Both the position numbers and the translations under genes were made by a program. This document shows, in pieces, positions 34,311-43,397 of a DNA stretch of 64,000 nt. The stretch lies in NCBI GenBank assembly GCA_018714505.1, contig DVNI01000134.1, positions 16,752-80,751 of the forward strand, read 5' to 3'. Each line of letters starts with the position of its first letter. The stretch's first letter is position 1. The notes below the pieces were generated by a model. The model searched no databases, was not told the origin of the DNA, and saw nothing but the letters and a program-made list of their open reading frames with translations. Origin of the DNA: Candidatus Avacidaminococcus intestinavium (GTDB lineage Bacteria; Bacillota; Negativicutes; Acidaminococcales; Acidaminococcaceae).

Positions 34311-34799
34311 TTAGTCTTGGCGTTGACCCAATTCTTTATCTAACATAATCAAAGCGCCTTTATTATCACCAACTAATTTTAGTTGTTCCAAAATAGTCGT
34401 TGCATTACTTTCTTCTTCAACTTGTTCAGTGATGAACCATTGCAACATCACTTGTACAGGATAATCTTTCTCTGCTAAAGCAACTTCATATAATTCATTA
34501 ATATTAGCTGTAATATATTCTTCATGTTTCAAAACTTCAGTAAACATAACAAGTGGAGTACCAAATTCACTCGGTGGTGCTGCCAAAGCGCCCAAAGTAA
34601 CTTTGCCGCCTCTTTCAAGCAAATGTTCCATTAATTTCATGCCATGTTCCATTTCTTCATGGTATTGAACCTTCAGCCATTTAGCAAAACCAGAAAGGTT
34701 GCTTTCTTCACAATATGCGGACATTGCCAAATATAAATACGCAGAATAAAATTCTTTTTGGATTTGGTCATTAATAGCAGTTTGCATTTTAGTATTCAT
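34311..34799 (-). CDS. ftn: Ferritin (bacterial non-haem)
   Basis: A 162-residue iron-storage ferritin. The ferroxidase ligands appear in QIQKEFYSAYLYLAM (Glu near residue 16) and YHEEMEHGMKLMEHL (Glu-Glu-x-x-His near 48-52), and the second pair is near EQVEEESNA. The chain would assemble into a 24-subunit cage storing ferric oxide. GAGGAGA precedes two adjacent ATG codons (34802 and 34799); the second is used. A TATAAT at about 34850 on the minus strand may be its -10 element. It adds to the iron-handling genes seen at 2-5 kb and 19-21 kb. Confidence 0.95.
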   Translation of the reverse strand: MNTKMQTAINDQIQKEFYSAYLYLAMSAYCEESNLSGFAKWLKVQYHEEMEHGMKLMEHLLERGGKVTLGALAAPPSEFGTPLVMFTEVLKHEEYITANINELYEVALAEKDYPVQVMLQWFITEQVEEESNATTILEQLKLVGDNKGALIMLDKELGQRQD

Positions 34800-34875
34800 C
34801 ATAATCTCTCCTCGGATAATTGTTATATATTAGTTTGTATTACCATTATACTACGCTCTTCCTAAAAAGTATATC

Positions 34876-36375
34876 TCATTTTAAATAATATTGCACCCAC
34901 ATCGCCACTTCTGCTAAAGAAGGGTGCGGCGTCATTGTTTCACTAATACTTTGTACCTTATGCGGATCAAGGTAACGGGTAATCTCTTGCTTTCTTAATT
35001 CTTTTACCGGTTCAGAAGCAATTTCTTCATTAATAGGCTTTAACTGAACTTCCCCTGCATTCATTAAATTAATAAATGGCTGTAATAAAAGCGCTGCCTC
35101 ATGTCCAATTATATGCACGCCTAATAAGTTATCCGTAGCTTCATCAACGATTAATTTAATAAAACCATCACTTTGCTTGGTTAATCCTAAGGCGTAACCT
35201 TTCGCTGTATTACTATAAAACTGTTTACCAATCTTTATGTTGTAACCCTGTTGTTGAGCTTCTTTTTCGGTCATACCAACTTGCGCAATTTGTGGATAAG
35301 TAAAAGTAACCGCCGGTACCAGATCATAACGAGCCCAACGCCATGCACGTGGTTCCTGCGCCTCAAACAAGTTATGTGCCAAAATTTCCGCTTCATAATT
35401 GGCTTTATGCCTAAAAGCCGCTTTACCATTGACGTCACCAATGGCATAAACACCAGCAACATTAGTTTCTAAAAACTCGTTGGTTTTAATCCACCCTCCA
35501 TGTTCTAACGCTAGGCCTCCCTGCGCTGCTTGCAAACGTTCTGTAACTGGTTCAATGCCAGAGGCAAACATAATTTCTTCAGCGATTATTATCGTTGTTT
35601 GCCCCGTAGAACGATTTGCAAACACCAATTTTTTCTGTCCTTGTTCTTTACTCATTTCTACTAAATCCGCGTTCAAATGCACATTTATTCCCATTTTAGT
35701 CATATCCGCTAAAATCTGTGCGGAAACCTCTTCATCTGCTTTAGGCAAAAGACGAACATTATGTTGAACTAAAGTCACCTTAGTCCCAGCAGCACTAAAG
35801 ATATGAGCAAACTCACAACCAATTGGACCACCACCAATAATAATTAAGCTTTCAAAAGGTTGCTTTGGATATTTTTCACCAAATAAACTCTCCGAGCTTA
35901 AATAGCCAGTTTCATCACGTCCACTTACCTGCGGTAATTTAGTTTGAGCACCAATATCAACAACTATTTTTTCAGCGGTTATTTCTGCGGTGTAGCCCTC
36001 CGTTTGACGAATCTTTAAAGTTTTTTCTGCAACAAAAAAAGCTTCTCCCCGATAAATATCCAGATTCGAGAACGTTTGATAGTATGTTTCCACTTCCTTA
36101 CTTTCATTAATCTTTTCCCATACTCTACGACTAATTACGGGCCAATCCATCGTCGCTTTGCCCACTATAACACCAATAGCAGGTAATTCTTCAATCTGGC
36201 GCAAATAATCAGCCGCCGTTACTAAAACCTTAGTTGGAATGCAACCTCTGTTCAAACAAGTGCCACCGAAACGACCTTTTTCGATTACTGCACACTTTAG
36301 ACCCTTAGCTAAAGCAGCGTCCAATACAATATTTCCTGCGCCGGTACCAATTACAATCAGATCATATGTTTTCAC
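34876..36375 (-). CDS. Pyridine nucleotide-disulfide oxidoreductase, Lpd/mycothione-reductase-like
   Basis: A 499-residue FAD enzyme. The FAD motif GTGAGN is near residue 10, the redox disulfide is in GGTCLNRGCIPTK near 42, the NAD(P) motif is IIGGGPIGCEFAH near 185, and VYAIGDVNG is near 315. The C-terminal TPHPSLAEVAM resembles the His-Glu pair of the class but has Ser in place of Thr. It is not the glycine-cleavage Lpd, which lies at 9.7-11.1 kb; its disulfide substrate is unknown. The start is a GTG at 36375 with GGTGG eight bases upstream. It is monocistronic. Confidence 0.88.
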   Translation of the reverse strand: MKTYDLIVIGTGAGNIVLDAALAKGLKCAVIEKGRFGGTCLNRGCIPTKVLVTAADYLRQIEELPAIGVIVGKATMDWPVISRRVWEKINESKEVETYYQTFSNLDIYRGEAFFVAEKTLKIRQTEGYTAEITAEKIVVDIGAQTKLPQVSGRDETGYLSSESLFGEKYPKQPFESLIIIGGGPIGCEFAHIFSAAGTKVTLVQHNVRLLPKADEEVSAQILADMTKMGINVHLNADLVEMSKEQGQKKLVFANRSTGQTTIIIAEEIMFASGIEPVTERLQAAQGGLALEHGGWIKTNEFLETNVAGVYAIGDVNGKAAFRHKANYEAEILAHNLFEAQEPRAWRWARYDLVPAVTFTYPQIAQVGMTEKEAQQQGYNIKIGKQFYSNTAKGYALGLTKQSDGFIKLIVDEATDNLLGVHIIGHEAALLLQPFINLMNAGEVQLKPINEEIASEPVKELRKQEITRYLDPHKVQSISETMTPHPSLAEVAMWVQYYLK

Positions 36376-36534
36376 TTATCATTCCACCTTTTATATCACT
36401 ATTTACTACTTATGATTCGACAAATACGCTTTTCCTCCTGCTAATATCTTCTGAAGGCTTGCCTTTCAAGCGGTTTTATGTTAATTTAATACAGGTGTTT
36501 CAAACCAAATTTATTTTTATTACGAGGTTTTTTA

Positions 36535-37146
36535 ATGTACAAATATCTTTTGCATAAAATAATACTACCTTTTTTCTTTGCATCTTTACTTATTGCACTT
36601 GTTTTATCGGCAATTTTTATTGATATTTTTATCTTTCATAATCCCATTAATGAGATTTCTCTTACAGAATCATTACAAGAGTTGTTTTTATTAATCATTA
36701 GCCTGACTTTCTTTAGCTTAGCTCGACAATATAAAAACTACCGAGCGGGTTTATTTTTGATTTCTGCGTTCTTTGGCTCTCTCTTCCTACGCGAATTAGA
36801 TTTCTTATTTGATCCCCTGCCTTATATCTCTTGGTTTACTTTTGTTTTACCTCTTGTTTTGATTGCCCTTTTTTATGCGCTACGCAATCAAGAAAACTGT
36901 TTAAACGGCCTCCAGCACTTTACCAAGGACTCCAGTTTTCCTCTTATGTTCTGTGGCCTTTTAACTGTCCTCGTCTTTTCCCGCATTATTGGCATGAATA
37001 TCATTTGGCAAAATGTACTTCAACAAGATTATGCCCGTGTCGTAAAAAACGTTATAGAAGAAGGCAGTGAACTTTTTGGTTATACACTCACTCTCCTTGC
37101 TACATTTAAGTATAAATATAAATTAACTGGCAAACTGTTTTTTTAA
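36535..37146 (+). CDS. Unknown multipass membrane protein, 203 residues
   Basis: About six hydrophobic helices with a few charged residues between them (for example FFGSLFLRELDFLFD and YARVVKNVIEEGSELFGY). GAGG lies eight bases before the ATG. I do not recognise the family with confidence; the conserved-looking glutamates within hydrophobic regions could matter for function. It is convergent with the two-component genes and separated from them by a long hairpin. Confidence 0.7.
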   Translation: MYKYLLHKIILPFFFASLLIALVLSAIFIDIFIFHNPINEISLTESLQELFLLIISLTFFSLARQYKNYRAGLFLISAFFGSLFLRELDFLFDPLPYISWFTFVLPLVLIALFYALRNQENCLNGLQHFTKDSSFPLMFCGLLTVLVFSRIIGMNIIWQNVLQQDYARVVKNVIEEGSELFGYTLTLLATFKYKYKLTGKLFF

Positions 37147-37178
37147 TTACACTATAAAAAATGCTCACGATATAAAGA

Positions 37179-37232
37179 GGAGCGAGAAAGTGGTAGCGGT
37201 CTTAACAAAGACAACTACCACTTTCTCGCTCC
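37179..37232. terminator. Long perfect hairpin between convergent genes
   Basis: An 18-bp perfect stem (GGAGCGAGAAAGTGGTAG and its complement) encloses a second small hairpin GTCTT-AACA-AAGAC. The T runs after it are short. It may act as a bidirectional terminator between the membrane protein and the kinase gene. Confidence 0.6.
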
Positions 37233-37240
37233 TTTACTAT

Positions 37241-38761
37241 TTACCTGTTTTTAAGCATAGATGATAATAAAAGAATAACTTTTGTAAAAGCTTTTTCTTC
37301 ACTTTCCATTTTTAAGTCAATACCATGTCGCTCTGCGATCTCTTTGGCAATAGAAAGTCCAAGCCCCGTTCCGCTTTTGTTGGTTTCCGTTCTCGCTTTA
37401 TAAAAGCGTTCAAAAATATGAGGTAAATCCTTTGGTTTAATCCCACAACCATAATCAGTAATAGTTAACCGTCCCTCGTTTAAATGAACTTGTATTGCTT
37501 TTTCGGCAGGTGAAAATTTAATAGCATTATCCATAAAAATCATGAGCATCTGCCTTAAACGTCCATAGTCACCATCCATAGGATATAGTTCTTGATCCGA
37601 CTCAAAATGAATATCAACATTCTTTTTTTGTCCAATATGATAGCTACTACGCACTACATCTTTTACCACTTCATAAAAATTAAGTGGACTTTTTTCAATT
37701 TGAAAATTATTATTCTGCAATCTAGACAAATCTAATAAATCATTAATTAATCTTTGTAAAAAAATACTCTCAGCTAACATTTGGCGATGATACTCCGCAA
37801 TATCAGTTTTAGACGTTACTACTCTATCACAAATAGCATCCAAAGAACCACGAATCACGGTTACTGGTGTTCTTAGTTCATGGGAAATATTCGCAATAAA
37901 ATCTTTTCTTAATTGATCTAGCTTGGCGCTTTCTTGACTGGCAAGTTCTAAACGTTCTCCCAAAATATCAAGAGCATTACCTAAGTCACCAATTTCATCA
38001 TCTTGTTTAACACCACTGCGCACGGAATAATCACCCTCAGCCATTTTTTCCGCTGTTTTTTTCATCAAATTAAGTGGTTTCGTAAATTTCCAAGAGAAAA
38101 ACAAACTAAAGAAAAAGCCTAATAATAAAGCGATGGAACCACTTACTAAAAGAATTTTCATCCCTTGACTTGTGGCCTCGTCTAACCCTGACAAAGGTGA
38201 ATGCACTAACACAACTCCAGTTATTGTTCCATTTTTACTTTTAATAGGCACACCTACTGAAAGTGTTGGCATCTCTAAAAGTGGACTAAACCCTTGACTA
38301 AAAACTGTCTTACCATCAAACGCTTCTGCGACAACACTATTGGCATCCTCTGGCAAATCTTTATAAGTTATTTCTCTTCGTATGGGCGTTCCCGCAGGTA
38401 AATCTCTTCGCTCTAATGTTTTATCACTATTAATGACCCACACATCATCGGCCGCTGAAGTACTTAAAAAGTACAATAACGAGCCATAAGTAGCAAAAGG
38501 CCCCGGATGCTGCTGTTCCGGTGTAAGCGGTGACGTATCATGTCGCAAATTAGCACGTCGTTCTTGCCAATTCGCTAGTTGCTCACGCGTCTCACTCATA
38601 ATTTGTGCAATCTTAGTAGCCCGTTGCTCTAATTCCATCCGTTTTAAATCTTCTGCATGTTGCCTAAATAAAATACGAAAACTACTACCAACGACCAAAG
38701 AGAAAATAAGTAGCGCAGCAGCAAAATAAATCGTTAGTTTAAGTGCTATTTTATTCCTCAT
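37241..38761 (-). CDS. Sensor histidine kinase
   Basis: A 506-residue membrane kinase. The first helix (about residues 8-30) and a second (about 170-192) bracket an external sensor domain of about 140 residues. HAMP (about 195-245), HisKA with the phosphorylated His in NISHELRTPVTVIRG near 285, and an ATPase domain follow, with DNAIKFSP (N box), DYGCGIKP (G1) and SGTGLGLSIAKEI (G2). It pairs with the response regulator encoded just upstream, overlapping it by 11 bases. GAGG lies nine bases before the ATG at 38761. The signal is unknown. Confidence 0.93.
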   Translation of the reverse strand: MRNKIALKLTIYFAAALLIFSLVVGSSFRILFRQHAEDLKRMELEQRATKIAQIMSETREQLANWQERRANLRHDTSPLTPEQQHPGPFATYGSLLYFLSTSAADDVWVINSDKTLERRDLPAGTPIRREITYKDLPEDANSVVAEAFDGKTVFSQGFSPLLEMPTLSVGVPIKSKNGTITGVVLVHSPLSGLDEATSQGMKILLVSGSIALLLGFFFSLFFSWKFTKPLNLMKKTAEKMAEGDYSVRSGVKQDDEIGDLGNALDILGERLELASQESAKLDQLRKDFIANISHELRTPVTVIRGSLDAICDRVVTSKTDIAEYHRQMLAESIFLQRLINDLLDLSRLQNNNFQIEKSPLNFYEVVKDVVRSSYHIGQKKNVDIHFESDQELYPMDGDYGRLRQMLMIFMDNAIKFSPAEKAIQVHLNEGRLTITDYGCGIKPKDLPHIFERFYKARTETNKSGTGLGLSIAKEIAERHGIDLKMESEEKAFTKVILLLSSMLKNR

Positions 38762-39449
38762 CAGCCATTTCCTCAAAACGATATCCCACACCCCAGATTG
38801 TTTTTATATCCCAATTTTCATGGGATACCGCTTCTAACTTCGCTCTTAAGCGTTTAATATGTGAATCAACCGTCCTGCTATCACCATAATAATCATATCC
38901 CCAAATACTATCTAAAAGGTTTTCTCTCGTAAAGACTTTGTTTTTGTTCTTCGCCAATGTCCATAATAATTCGACTTCTTTTTTAGTTAAATTAATTTTT
39001 TCATCATTGACTAAAACGGTATATTCATCAAGATCAACAGATAAATTATCAATAACAAAACTGTTTTTTGCCTGCTGCTCTATTTTTAATCTACGTAAAA
39101 TTGCTCTGACTCTAGCCATTACTTCTCCTGAGGAAAAAGGCTTTACAATATAATCATCAGCACCAATATCTAAGCCCATAATTTTTTCAAAATCCTCGCC
39201 TCGTGCCGTTATCATTATAATGGGTACCATAGAAGTTCTACGAATTTCTCTACATACTTCAAAACCATCTTTTTTAGGCATCATTACATCTAACAAAATT
39301 ATTTGAATTTCAGCTGCATATTTATGAAATTTCGCTAAAGTATCTTCACCGTCCAACGCAATAATAGTTTCAAATCCCGCTTTTTGCGCGTAATTAGACA
39401 AAATAGAAGTAATTTGTTCATTATCATCTGCAATCAATATCTTAGCCAC
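38751..39449 (-). CDS. OmpR/PhoB family response regulator
   Basis: A 232-residue DNA-binding regulator. The receiver domain (about residues 1-118) has the acidic pair in IADDNE, the phosphorylated Asp in IILLDVMMPKKDG near 52, and the conserved Lys in YIVKPFSSGE. The winged-helix domain ends with IKTIWGVGYRFE. The start is a GTG at 39449. It is divergent from a secreted two-repeat protein; the 200-base region between them holds direct repeats that could be its binding sites, which would make that gene a target (inference). Confidence 0.94.
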   Translation of the reverse strand: MAKILIADDNEQITSILSNYAQKAGFETIIALDGEDTLAKFHKYAAEIQIILLDVMMPKKDGFEVCREIRRTSMVPIIMITARGEDFEKIMGLDIGADDYIVKPFSSGEVMARVRAILRRLKIEQQAKNSFVIDNLSVDLDEYTVLVNDEKINLTKKEVELLWTLAKNKNKVFTRENLLDSIWGYDYYGDSRTVDSHIKRLRAKLEAVSHENWDIKTIWGVGYRFEEMADEE

Positions 39450-39574
39450 GATTATCGCCGCCTTTCATCTTTATAATATAATTATACCTAGTTTTATGTT
39501 TTTTTGATGACTAATCTTTTAAAAATGCCCAAAAATTAGTACAGAAAAAACATTTTTCTGCCATAAAATATCTC

Positions 39575-39627
39575 TAAACTTTAAACAACCCCAACAAATA
39601 AGTTTTTAAACAAAACTGTTTTTAAAC
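39575..39627. promoter_or_regulatory. TTTAAAC repeats between regulator and secreted protein gene
   Basis: Two identical GTTTTTAAAC boxes (39602-39611 and 39618-39627) stand 16 bases apart, with related TAAAC and TTTAAAC copies at 39575-39586. They lie just upstream of the gene at 39650. Tandem direct repeats suit OmpR-type regulators, but the spacing differs from the usual 10-11 bases. Confidence 0.35.
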
Positions 39628-39649
39628 GATTTACAAAGGAGATATTAAT

Positions 39650-40408
39650 ATGCAAAAATTAAGAATTTCATTACTCACAGGAACTTTAGTGGCCGCTTTA
39701 AGTACGTCTGTTGTTTTCGCTGGCCCGCAACAACAACAGCAAGATCCTATTGTACAAAAAGATGGTTACACAACAAATATCAACACTGAAAACACTAAAA
39801 ATAATATTAAAGAAAATACGCAAAACCAATTACCATCACCTCATGCGATTGAGACAAAGATTCTAGCAGAATTAACCAACCGTGATGAGAAAGACATTCA
39901 AAAACAAGCACTAGAAAAAGGGCAAACGCTAAATGAAATTGCACAAGAAGCGGGTGTTTATGAACAATTCATAACACAAAAATATGAACTAGCAAAAGCT
40001 AACTTAGACCAAGCCGTTGCAAATGGCAAAATCACGCAAGAGCAAGCTGAGCAAATCTTAAATAATATCAAAGATGGTAAAGAAAATCCTACTCAGAATA
40101 TAGATCCACGCTTTGCTAGCGCTGAAATGAGACAGCATCAACAATCCGCACAGATTTTAGCGCAATTAACAAATCGTACACCACAATCGATTTTAGAAGA
40201 AGCTCAAGAAAAACAAATCAGCATTAATGAAATTGCCCAAACAGAAGGTGTCTATGATCAATTCATAGCACAAAAATATGAACTAGCAAAAGCTACTTTA
40301 GACCAAGCCGTTACTGAGGGCAAAATCACGCAAGAACAAGCTGAACAAATCTTAAAAGATATCAAAGATGGTAAAGAGCCCATCATCGTTCAAGACGAAA
40401 ACAAATAA
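39650..40408 (+). CDS. Secreted protein with two 75-residue repeats
   Basis: A 252-residue exported protein. The signal peptide (about residues 1-24, ending VVFAGP) is followed by a glutamine- and asparagine-rich linker. Two repeats of about 75 residues come next (about 69-145 and 165-242). Each contains ILAELTNR or ILAQLTNR, a segment ending INEIA or LNEIA, YELAKA, and GKITQEQAEQIL. The last motif occurs in DUF2680-like and similar Firmicute envelope proteins. Function is unknown. AAAGGAG precedes the ATG. Glutamine is unusually common, and the adjacent two-component system may control it. Confidence 0.82.
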   Translation: MQKLRISLLTGTLVAALSTSVVFAGPQQQQQDPIVQKDGYTTNINTENTKNNIKENTQNQLPSPHAIETKILAELTNRDEKDIQKQALEKGQTLNEIAQEAGVYEQFITQKYELAKANLDQAVANGKITQEQAEQILNNIKDGKENPTQNIDPRFASAEMRQHQQSAQILAQLTNRTPQSILEEAQEKQISINEIAQTEGVYDQFIAQKYELAKATLDQAVTEGKITQEQAEQILKDIKDGKEPIIVQDENK

Positions 40409-40435
40409 CTTCTTATAACTACTACTAAAAACAAC

Positions 40436-40468
40436 AAACCCGCATACAGTATACTGTATGCGGGTTTT
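40436..40468. terminator. Bidirectional terminator between repeat-protein gene and tRNA-Lys
   Basis: AAACCCGCATACAGTA pairs with TACTGTATGCGGGTTT, with A and T runs on either side. Confidence 0.85.
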
Positions 40469-40479
40469 ATTTATTAAAA

Positions 40480-40555
40480 TGGTGACCCACCCGCGACTCG
40501 AACGCGGGACACCCTGATTAAAAGTCAGGTGCTCTACCAACTGAGCTAGTGGATC
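40480..40555 (-). tRNA. tRNA-Lys (anticodon TTT)
   Basis: Read on the minus strand: acceptor GATCCAC with GTGGGTC (one G-U pair), D-stem GCTC, anticodon loop CTTTTAA with anticodon TTT, T-loop TTCGAGT, and encoded CCA. It lies 72 bases downstream of purA. Confidence 0.95.
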
Positions 40556-40627
40556 TTAAAAAGCAACATTAATAGGATACAAACAATTAAGCAATTTGTC
40601 AACTATTTTCTTATATAAAACTGTTTT

Positions 40628-41917
40628 TTATAATAATTCTTTTAATACAATTGTTTGTTGACGAGCAGCACCGACAGAAACAATCCCAATTTCTACACCT
40701 GTCACACTTTTTAATCTTTCTAAATACTTACGAGCATTAAGTGGTAATTCAGCGTAAGACCTCGTACCAGTAATATCACTCATCCAACCCTCAAACTCTT
40801 CGTAAATAGGCTCAACCTCCGCCAAAACTTTTAGACTAGCAGGAATATGTTTAATTTCTTCGCCCTTATATTTGTAACCAACACACATTTTTATCTTCGG
40901 CAAATTATCTAAGATATCTAATCTAGTAATTGCTAAATAATCAATACTATTTAAGCTGGCTGCTGTTTTAACCATCACCGCATCTAACCAGCCACAGCGC
41001 CGAGCACGTCCAGTTACCGTGCCATATTCGTGTCCTGTTTCTCTTAAATGATGACCCGGGCCATCTATATCCTGCAATTCTGTAACAAAAGGTCCTTCAC
41101 CAACTCTAGTCGTATAGGCTTTTACTACCCCCACAACATGGTCAATGTCCCGTGGTCCAATACCGCTACCAGTTGCTGCATTACCCGCTGTCGGGTTTGA
41201 ACTAGTAACGTACGGATAGGTACCATGATCAATATCAAGAAAAGTTGCTTGCGCACCTTCAAACAAAACCGACTTACCGCTCTGAAAAACTTCAGCCAAA
41301 GCCGCACCAGTATCAGTAACATAAGGACGTAATTCTTCAGCATAAGCTAAGTATTCTTGAAGCACCTCTTCATAAGTCAATGGTTCTACACCATAAATTT
41401 TAGTAAATAATTCATTTTTAGCATCTATTTGAATACGTAGTTTTTGAGCAAAAGTTTCTGCATCCATTAAATCACACATTCTAATACCTGTGCGTGCTGC
41501 TTTATCCATATAACAAGGACCAATTCCGCCCTTTGTTGTACCAATTTTTGCACTGCCTAACGCTGCCTCTTGCAATTCATCAAGACGCGCATGATAAGGC
41601 AAGACAACATGAGCACGATCAGATATTAGAATGCGACTGATATCTACTCCTTGCGCTTTAATATCATGTATTTCCTTTAATACAACCCCAGGATTAATTA
41701 CTACACCATTTCCCAAAAAGCAAGTTTTGCCATGATACAAAATACCTGAAGGCAATAATCTCAGCTTGTAGGCTACGTTATCAACAACAACAGTATGTCC
41801 AGCGTTCGAGCCACCCGAATAACGAACTACTGCATCAGCTTTCTGTGCAAGATAATCAACAATCTTACCTTTACCTTCATCGCCCCACTGAGACCCTATC
41901 ACTACTACTGATGGCAT
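40628..41917 (-). CDS. purA: Adenylosuccinate synthetase
   Basis: A 429-residue GTP-dependent enzyme that joins IMP and aspartate on the way to AMP. The N-terminal VVIGSQWGDEGKGKIVDYL holds the GTP P-loop and the catalytic Asp, GGSNAGHTVV contains the catalytic His near residue 41, and GTTKGGIGPCY near 128 binds IMP. Length is normal. It follows purB by 14 bases, so the two last steps of AMP synthesis are one operon. Confidence 0.97.
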   Translation of the reverse strand: MPSVVVIGSQWGDEGKGKIVDYLAQKADAVVRYSGGSNAGHTVVVDNVAYKLRLLPSGILYHGKTCFLGNGVVINPGVVLKEIHDIKAQGVDISRILISDRAHVVLPYHARLDELQEAALGSAKIGTTKGGIGPCYMDKAARTGIRMCDLMDAETFAQKLRIQIDAKNELFTKIYGVEPLTYEEVLQEYLAYAEELRPYVTDTGAALAEVFQSGKSVLFEGAQATFLDIDHGTYPYVTSSNPTAGNAATGSGIGPRDIDHVVGVVKAYTTRVGEGPFVTELQDIDGPGHHLRETGHEYGTVTGRARRCGWLDAVMVKTAASLNSIDYLAITRLDILDNLPKIKMCVGYKYKGEEIKHIPASLKVLAEVEPIYEEFEGWMSDITGTRSYAELPLNARKYLERLKSVTGVEIGIVSVGAARQQTIVLKELL

Positions 41918-41931
41918 AGAAAATCCTCTCC

Positions 41932-43224
41932 TTAAAGACCAAATCTGGCCATTATTAAATCTATATTTTTAAGCATAGGCTGTGGATCAAAACAAGCATC
42001 TATTTCTTCTGGCGTTAAATGTGCTTTAATATCTTCATCCTGATGCACATTAGTTTTGAAGTCTGCACCCTCTAACCACCGTGCCATAGCATTACGTTGC
42101 ACCCATTTATACGCATCTTCGCGTAATACACCTTTACCAACAAGAGCCGTAAGCAAGTTTTGACTAAAAATTAAACCACCAGTTTTATTCATATTAGCTA
42201 GCATTGTCTCTGGGTATACTAATAATTTATCAATAATATTAGTAAATTTACGCAACATATGATCCAGCGCAATTGTACTATCAGGTAAAATAACACGTTC
42301 TACCGAAGAATGTGAGATATCTCGTTCATGCCAAAGCGCCACATTTTCCATTGCTGCAACTGCATTACCACGTAGAAGTCTAGCCAGTCCCGAAACTTTT
42401 TCACAAGTAATCGGGTTCCGTTTATGAGGCATCGCCGAAGAACCTTTTTGTCCTGGAGCAAAATATTCTTCTACTTCACGAATATCCGTACGTTGCAAAT
42501 TACGAATCTCTGTCGCCATTTTATCTAATGAACAACCAATAATAGCTAAAGTACATAAGAAACTCGCATGACGATCACGCTGAATAACTTGCGTTGCTAA
42601 TTTAGCCGCTTTAATCTCTAGTTTGGCACATACATATTCTTCAACGAAGGGATCAATGTTAGAATATGTACCCACTGCACCCGAAAGCTTGCCCACAGCA
42701 ACTGTTTCACGTGCAGCCTTGAGTCTTTCTATATTACGTTCTGTTTCGTCCATCCATAGGGCAAATTTAAGCCCGAGCGTCATAGGCTCAGCATGAATAC
42801 CATGAGTTCTACCAATCATCACTGTATGTTTATGTTCTGCTGCACGGCGGCGCAATACTGCACGAAAGTTTTCCAACAAATTTAAAAGCAAATCAGCAGC
42901 CTGTTTCATCATAACGCCAAGTGCGGTATCTTTTACATCACTAGACGTCAATCCTTTATGAATATACTTTGATGCTTCACCTACATGTTCACCAACATTG
43001 GTAACAAAAGAAATAATATCATGATTAGTTACAGCCTCAATTTCATGAATACGTTCTAAGCAAAAATCGGACTTTTCTTGAATATCTTTTAACGCTCCAT
43101 CCGGTACAATACCCAGCTTATTCATGGCTTCACAAGCTAGAATTTCTACCTGTAACATAGTACGAAATTCATTCTCTTCTGTCCAAATTTTGCCCATTTC
43201 AGGACTAGTATAACGTTCAATCAC
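41932..43224 (-). CDS. purB: Adenylosuccinate lyase
   Basis: A 430-residue member of the fumarase/aspartase superfamily. GSSAMPHKRNPITCE near residue 263 is the signature loop with the catalytic Ser, and GRTHGIHAEPMTLG near 138 holds the catalytic His. It cleaves adenylosuccinate and SAICAR, acting twice in purine synthesis. The start is a GTG at 43224 with AGGGGG upstream. A promoter lies about 90 bases before it, and purA follows. Confidence 0.97.
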   Translation of the reverse strand: MIERYTSPEMGKIWTEENEFRTMLQVEILACEAMNKLGIVPDGALKDIQEKSDFCLERIHEIEAVTNHDIISFVTNVGEHVGEASKYIHKGLTSSDVKDTALGVMMKQAADLLLNLLENFRAVLRRRAAEHKHTVMIGRTHGIHAEPMTLGLKFALWMDETERNIERLKAARETVAVGKLSGAVGTYSNIDPFVEEYVCAKLEIKAAKLATQVIQRDRHASFLCTLAIIGCSLDKMATEIRNLQRTDIREVEEYFAPGQKGSSAMPHKRNPITCEKVSGLARLLRGNAVAAMENVALWHERDISHSSVERVILPDSTIALDHMLRKFTNIIDKLLVYPETMLANMNKTGGLIFSQNLLTALVGKGVLREDAYKWVQRNAMARWLEGADFKTNVHQDEDIKAHLTPEEIDACFDPQPMLKNIDLIMARFGL

Positions 43225-43315
43225 TGTTGTTCCCCCTAAAATATCTCATCTACCAAAAGATAAAAACCGCAAACTGTTCACCTAAACCTCTCAGATCGCG
43301 AACGGCGCCAAAGAT

Positions 43316-43344
43316 ATTTTAGCATTTTACTAGTTTTCACGCAA
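43316..43344 (-). promoter_or_regulatory. Promoter of purB-purA
   Basis: On the minus strand TTGCGT (43344-43339) and TAAAAT (43321-43316) are 17 bases apart. GTTCG sequences lie just upstream (43355-43351) and just downstream (43303-43299), reminiscent of half PurR boxes. Confidence 0.6.
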
Positions 43345-43397
43345 CTATTTCGAACGATTTTTGTTTTTATCATCGGAACATTCACGATTGTTGTTTT

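Noticed and set aside
34803-34860. Fur-box-like GATAATTGTTATATATTA before ferritin
   Set aside because: Weak match in AT-rich DNA located downstream of the likely -10 element; iron control is plausible but not supported by sequence alone.
43299-43379. GTTCG/GTTCCG sequences around the purB promoter as PurR boxes
   Set aside because: Only the GTTCG cores match; the flanks and the spacing (52 and 25 bases) differ from the paired Bacillus PurR boxes, so I note them only with the promoter.
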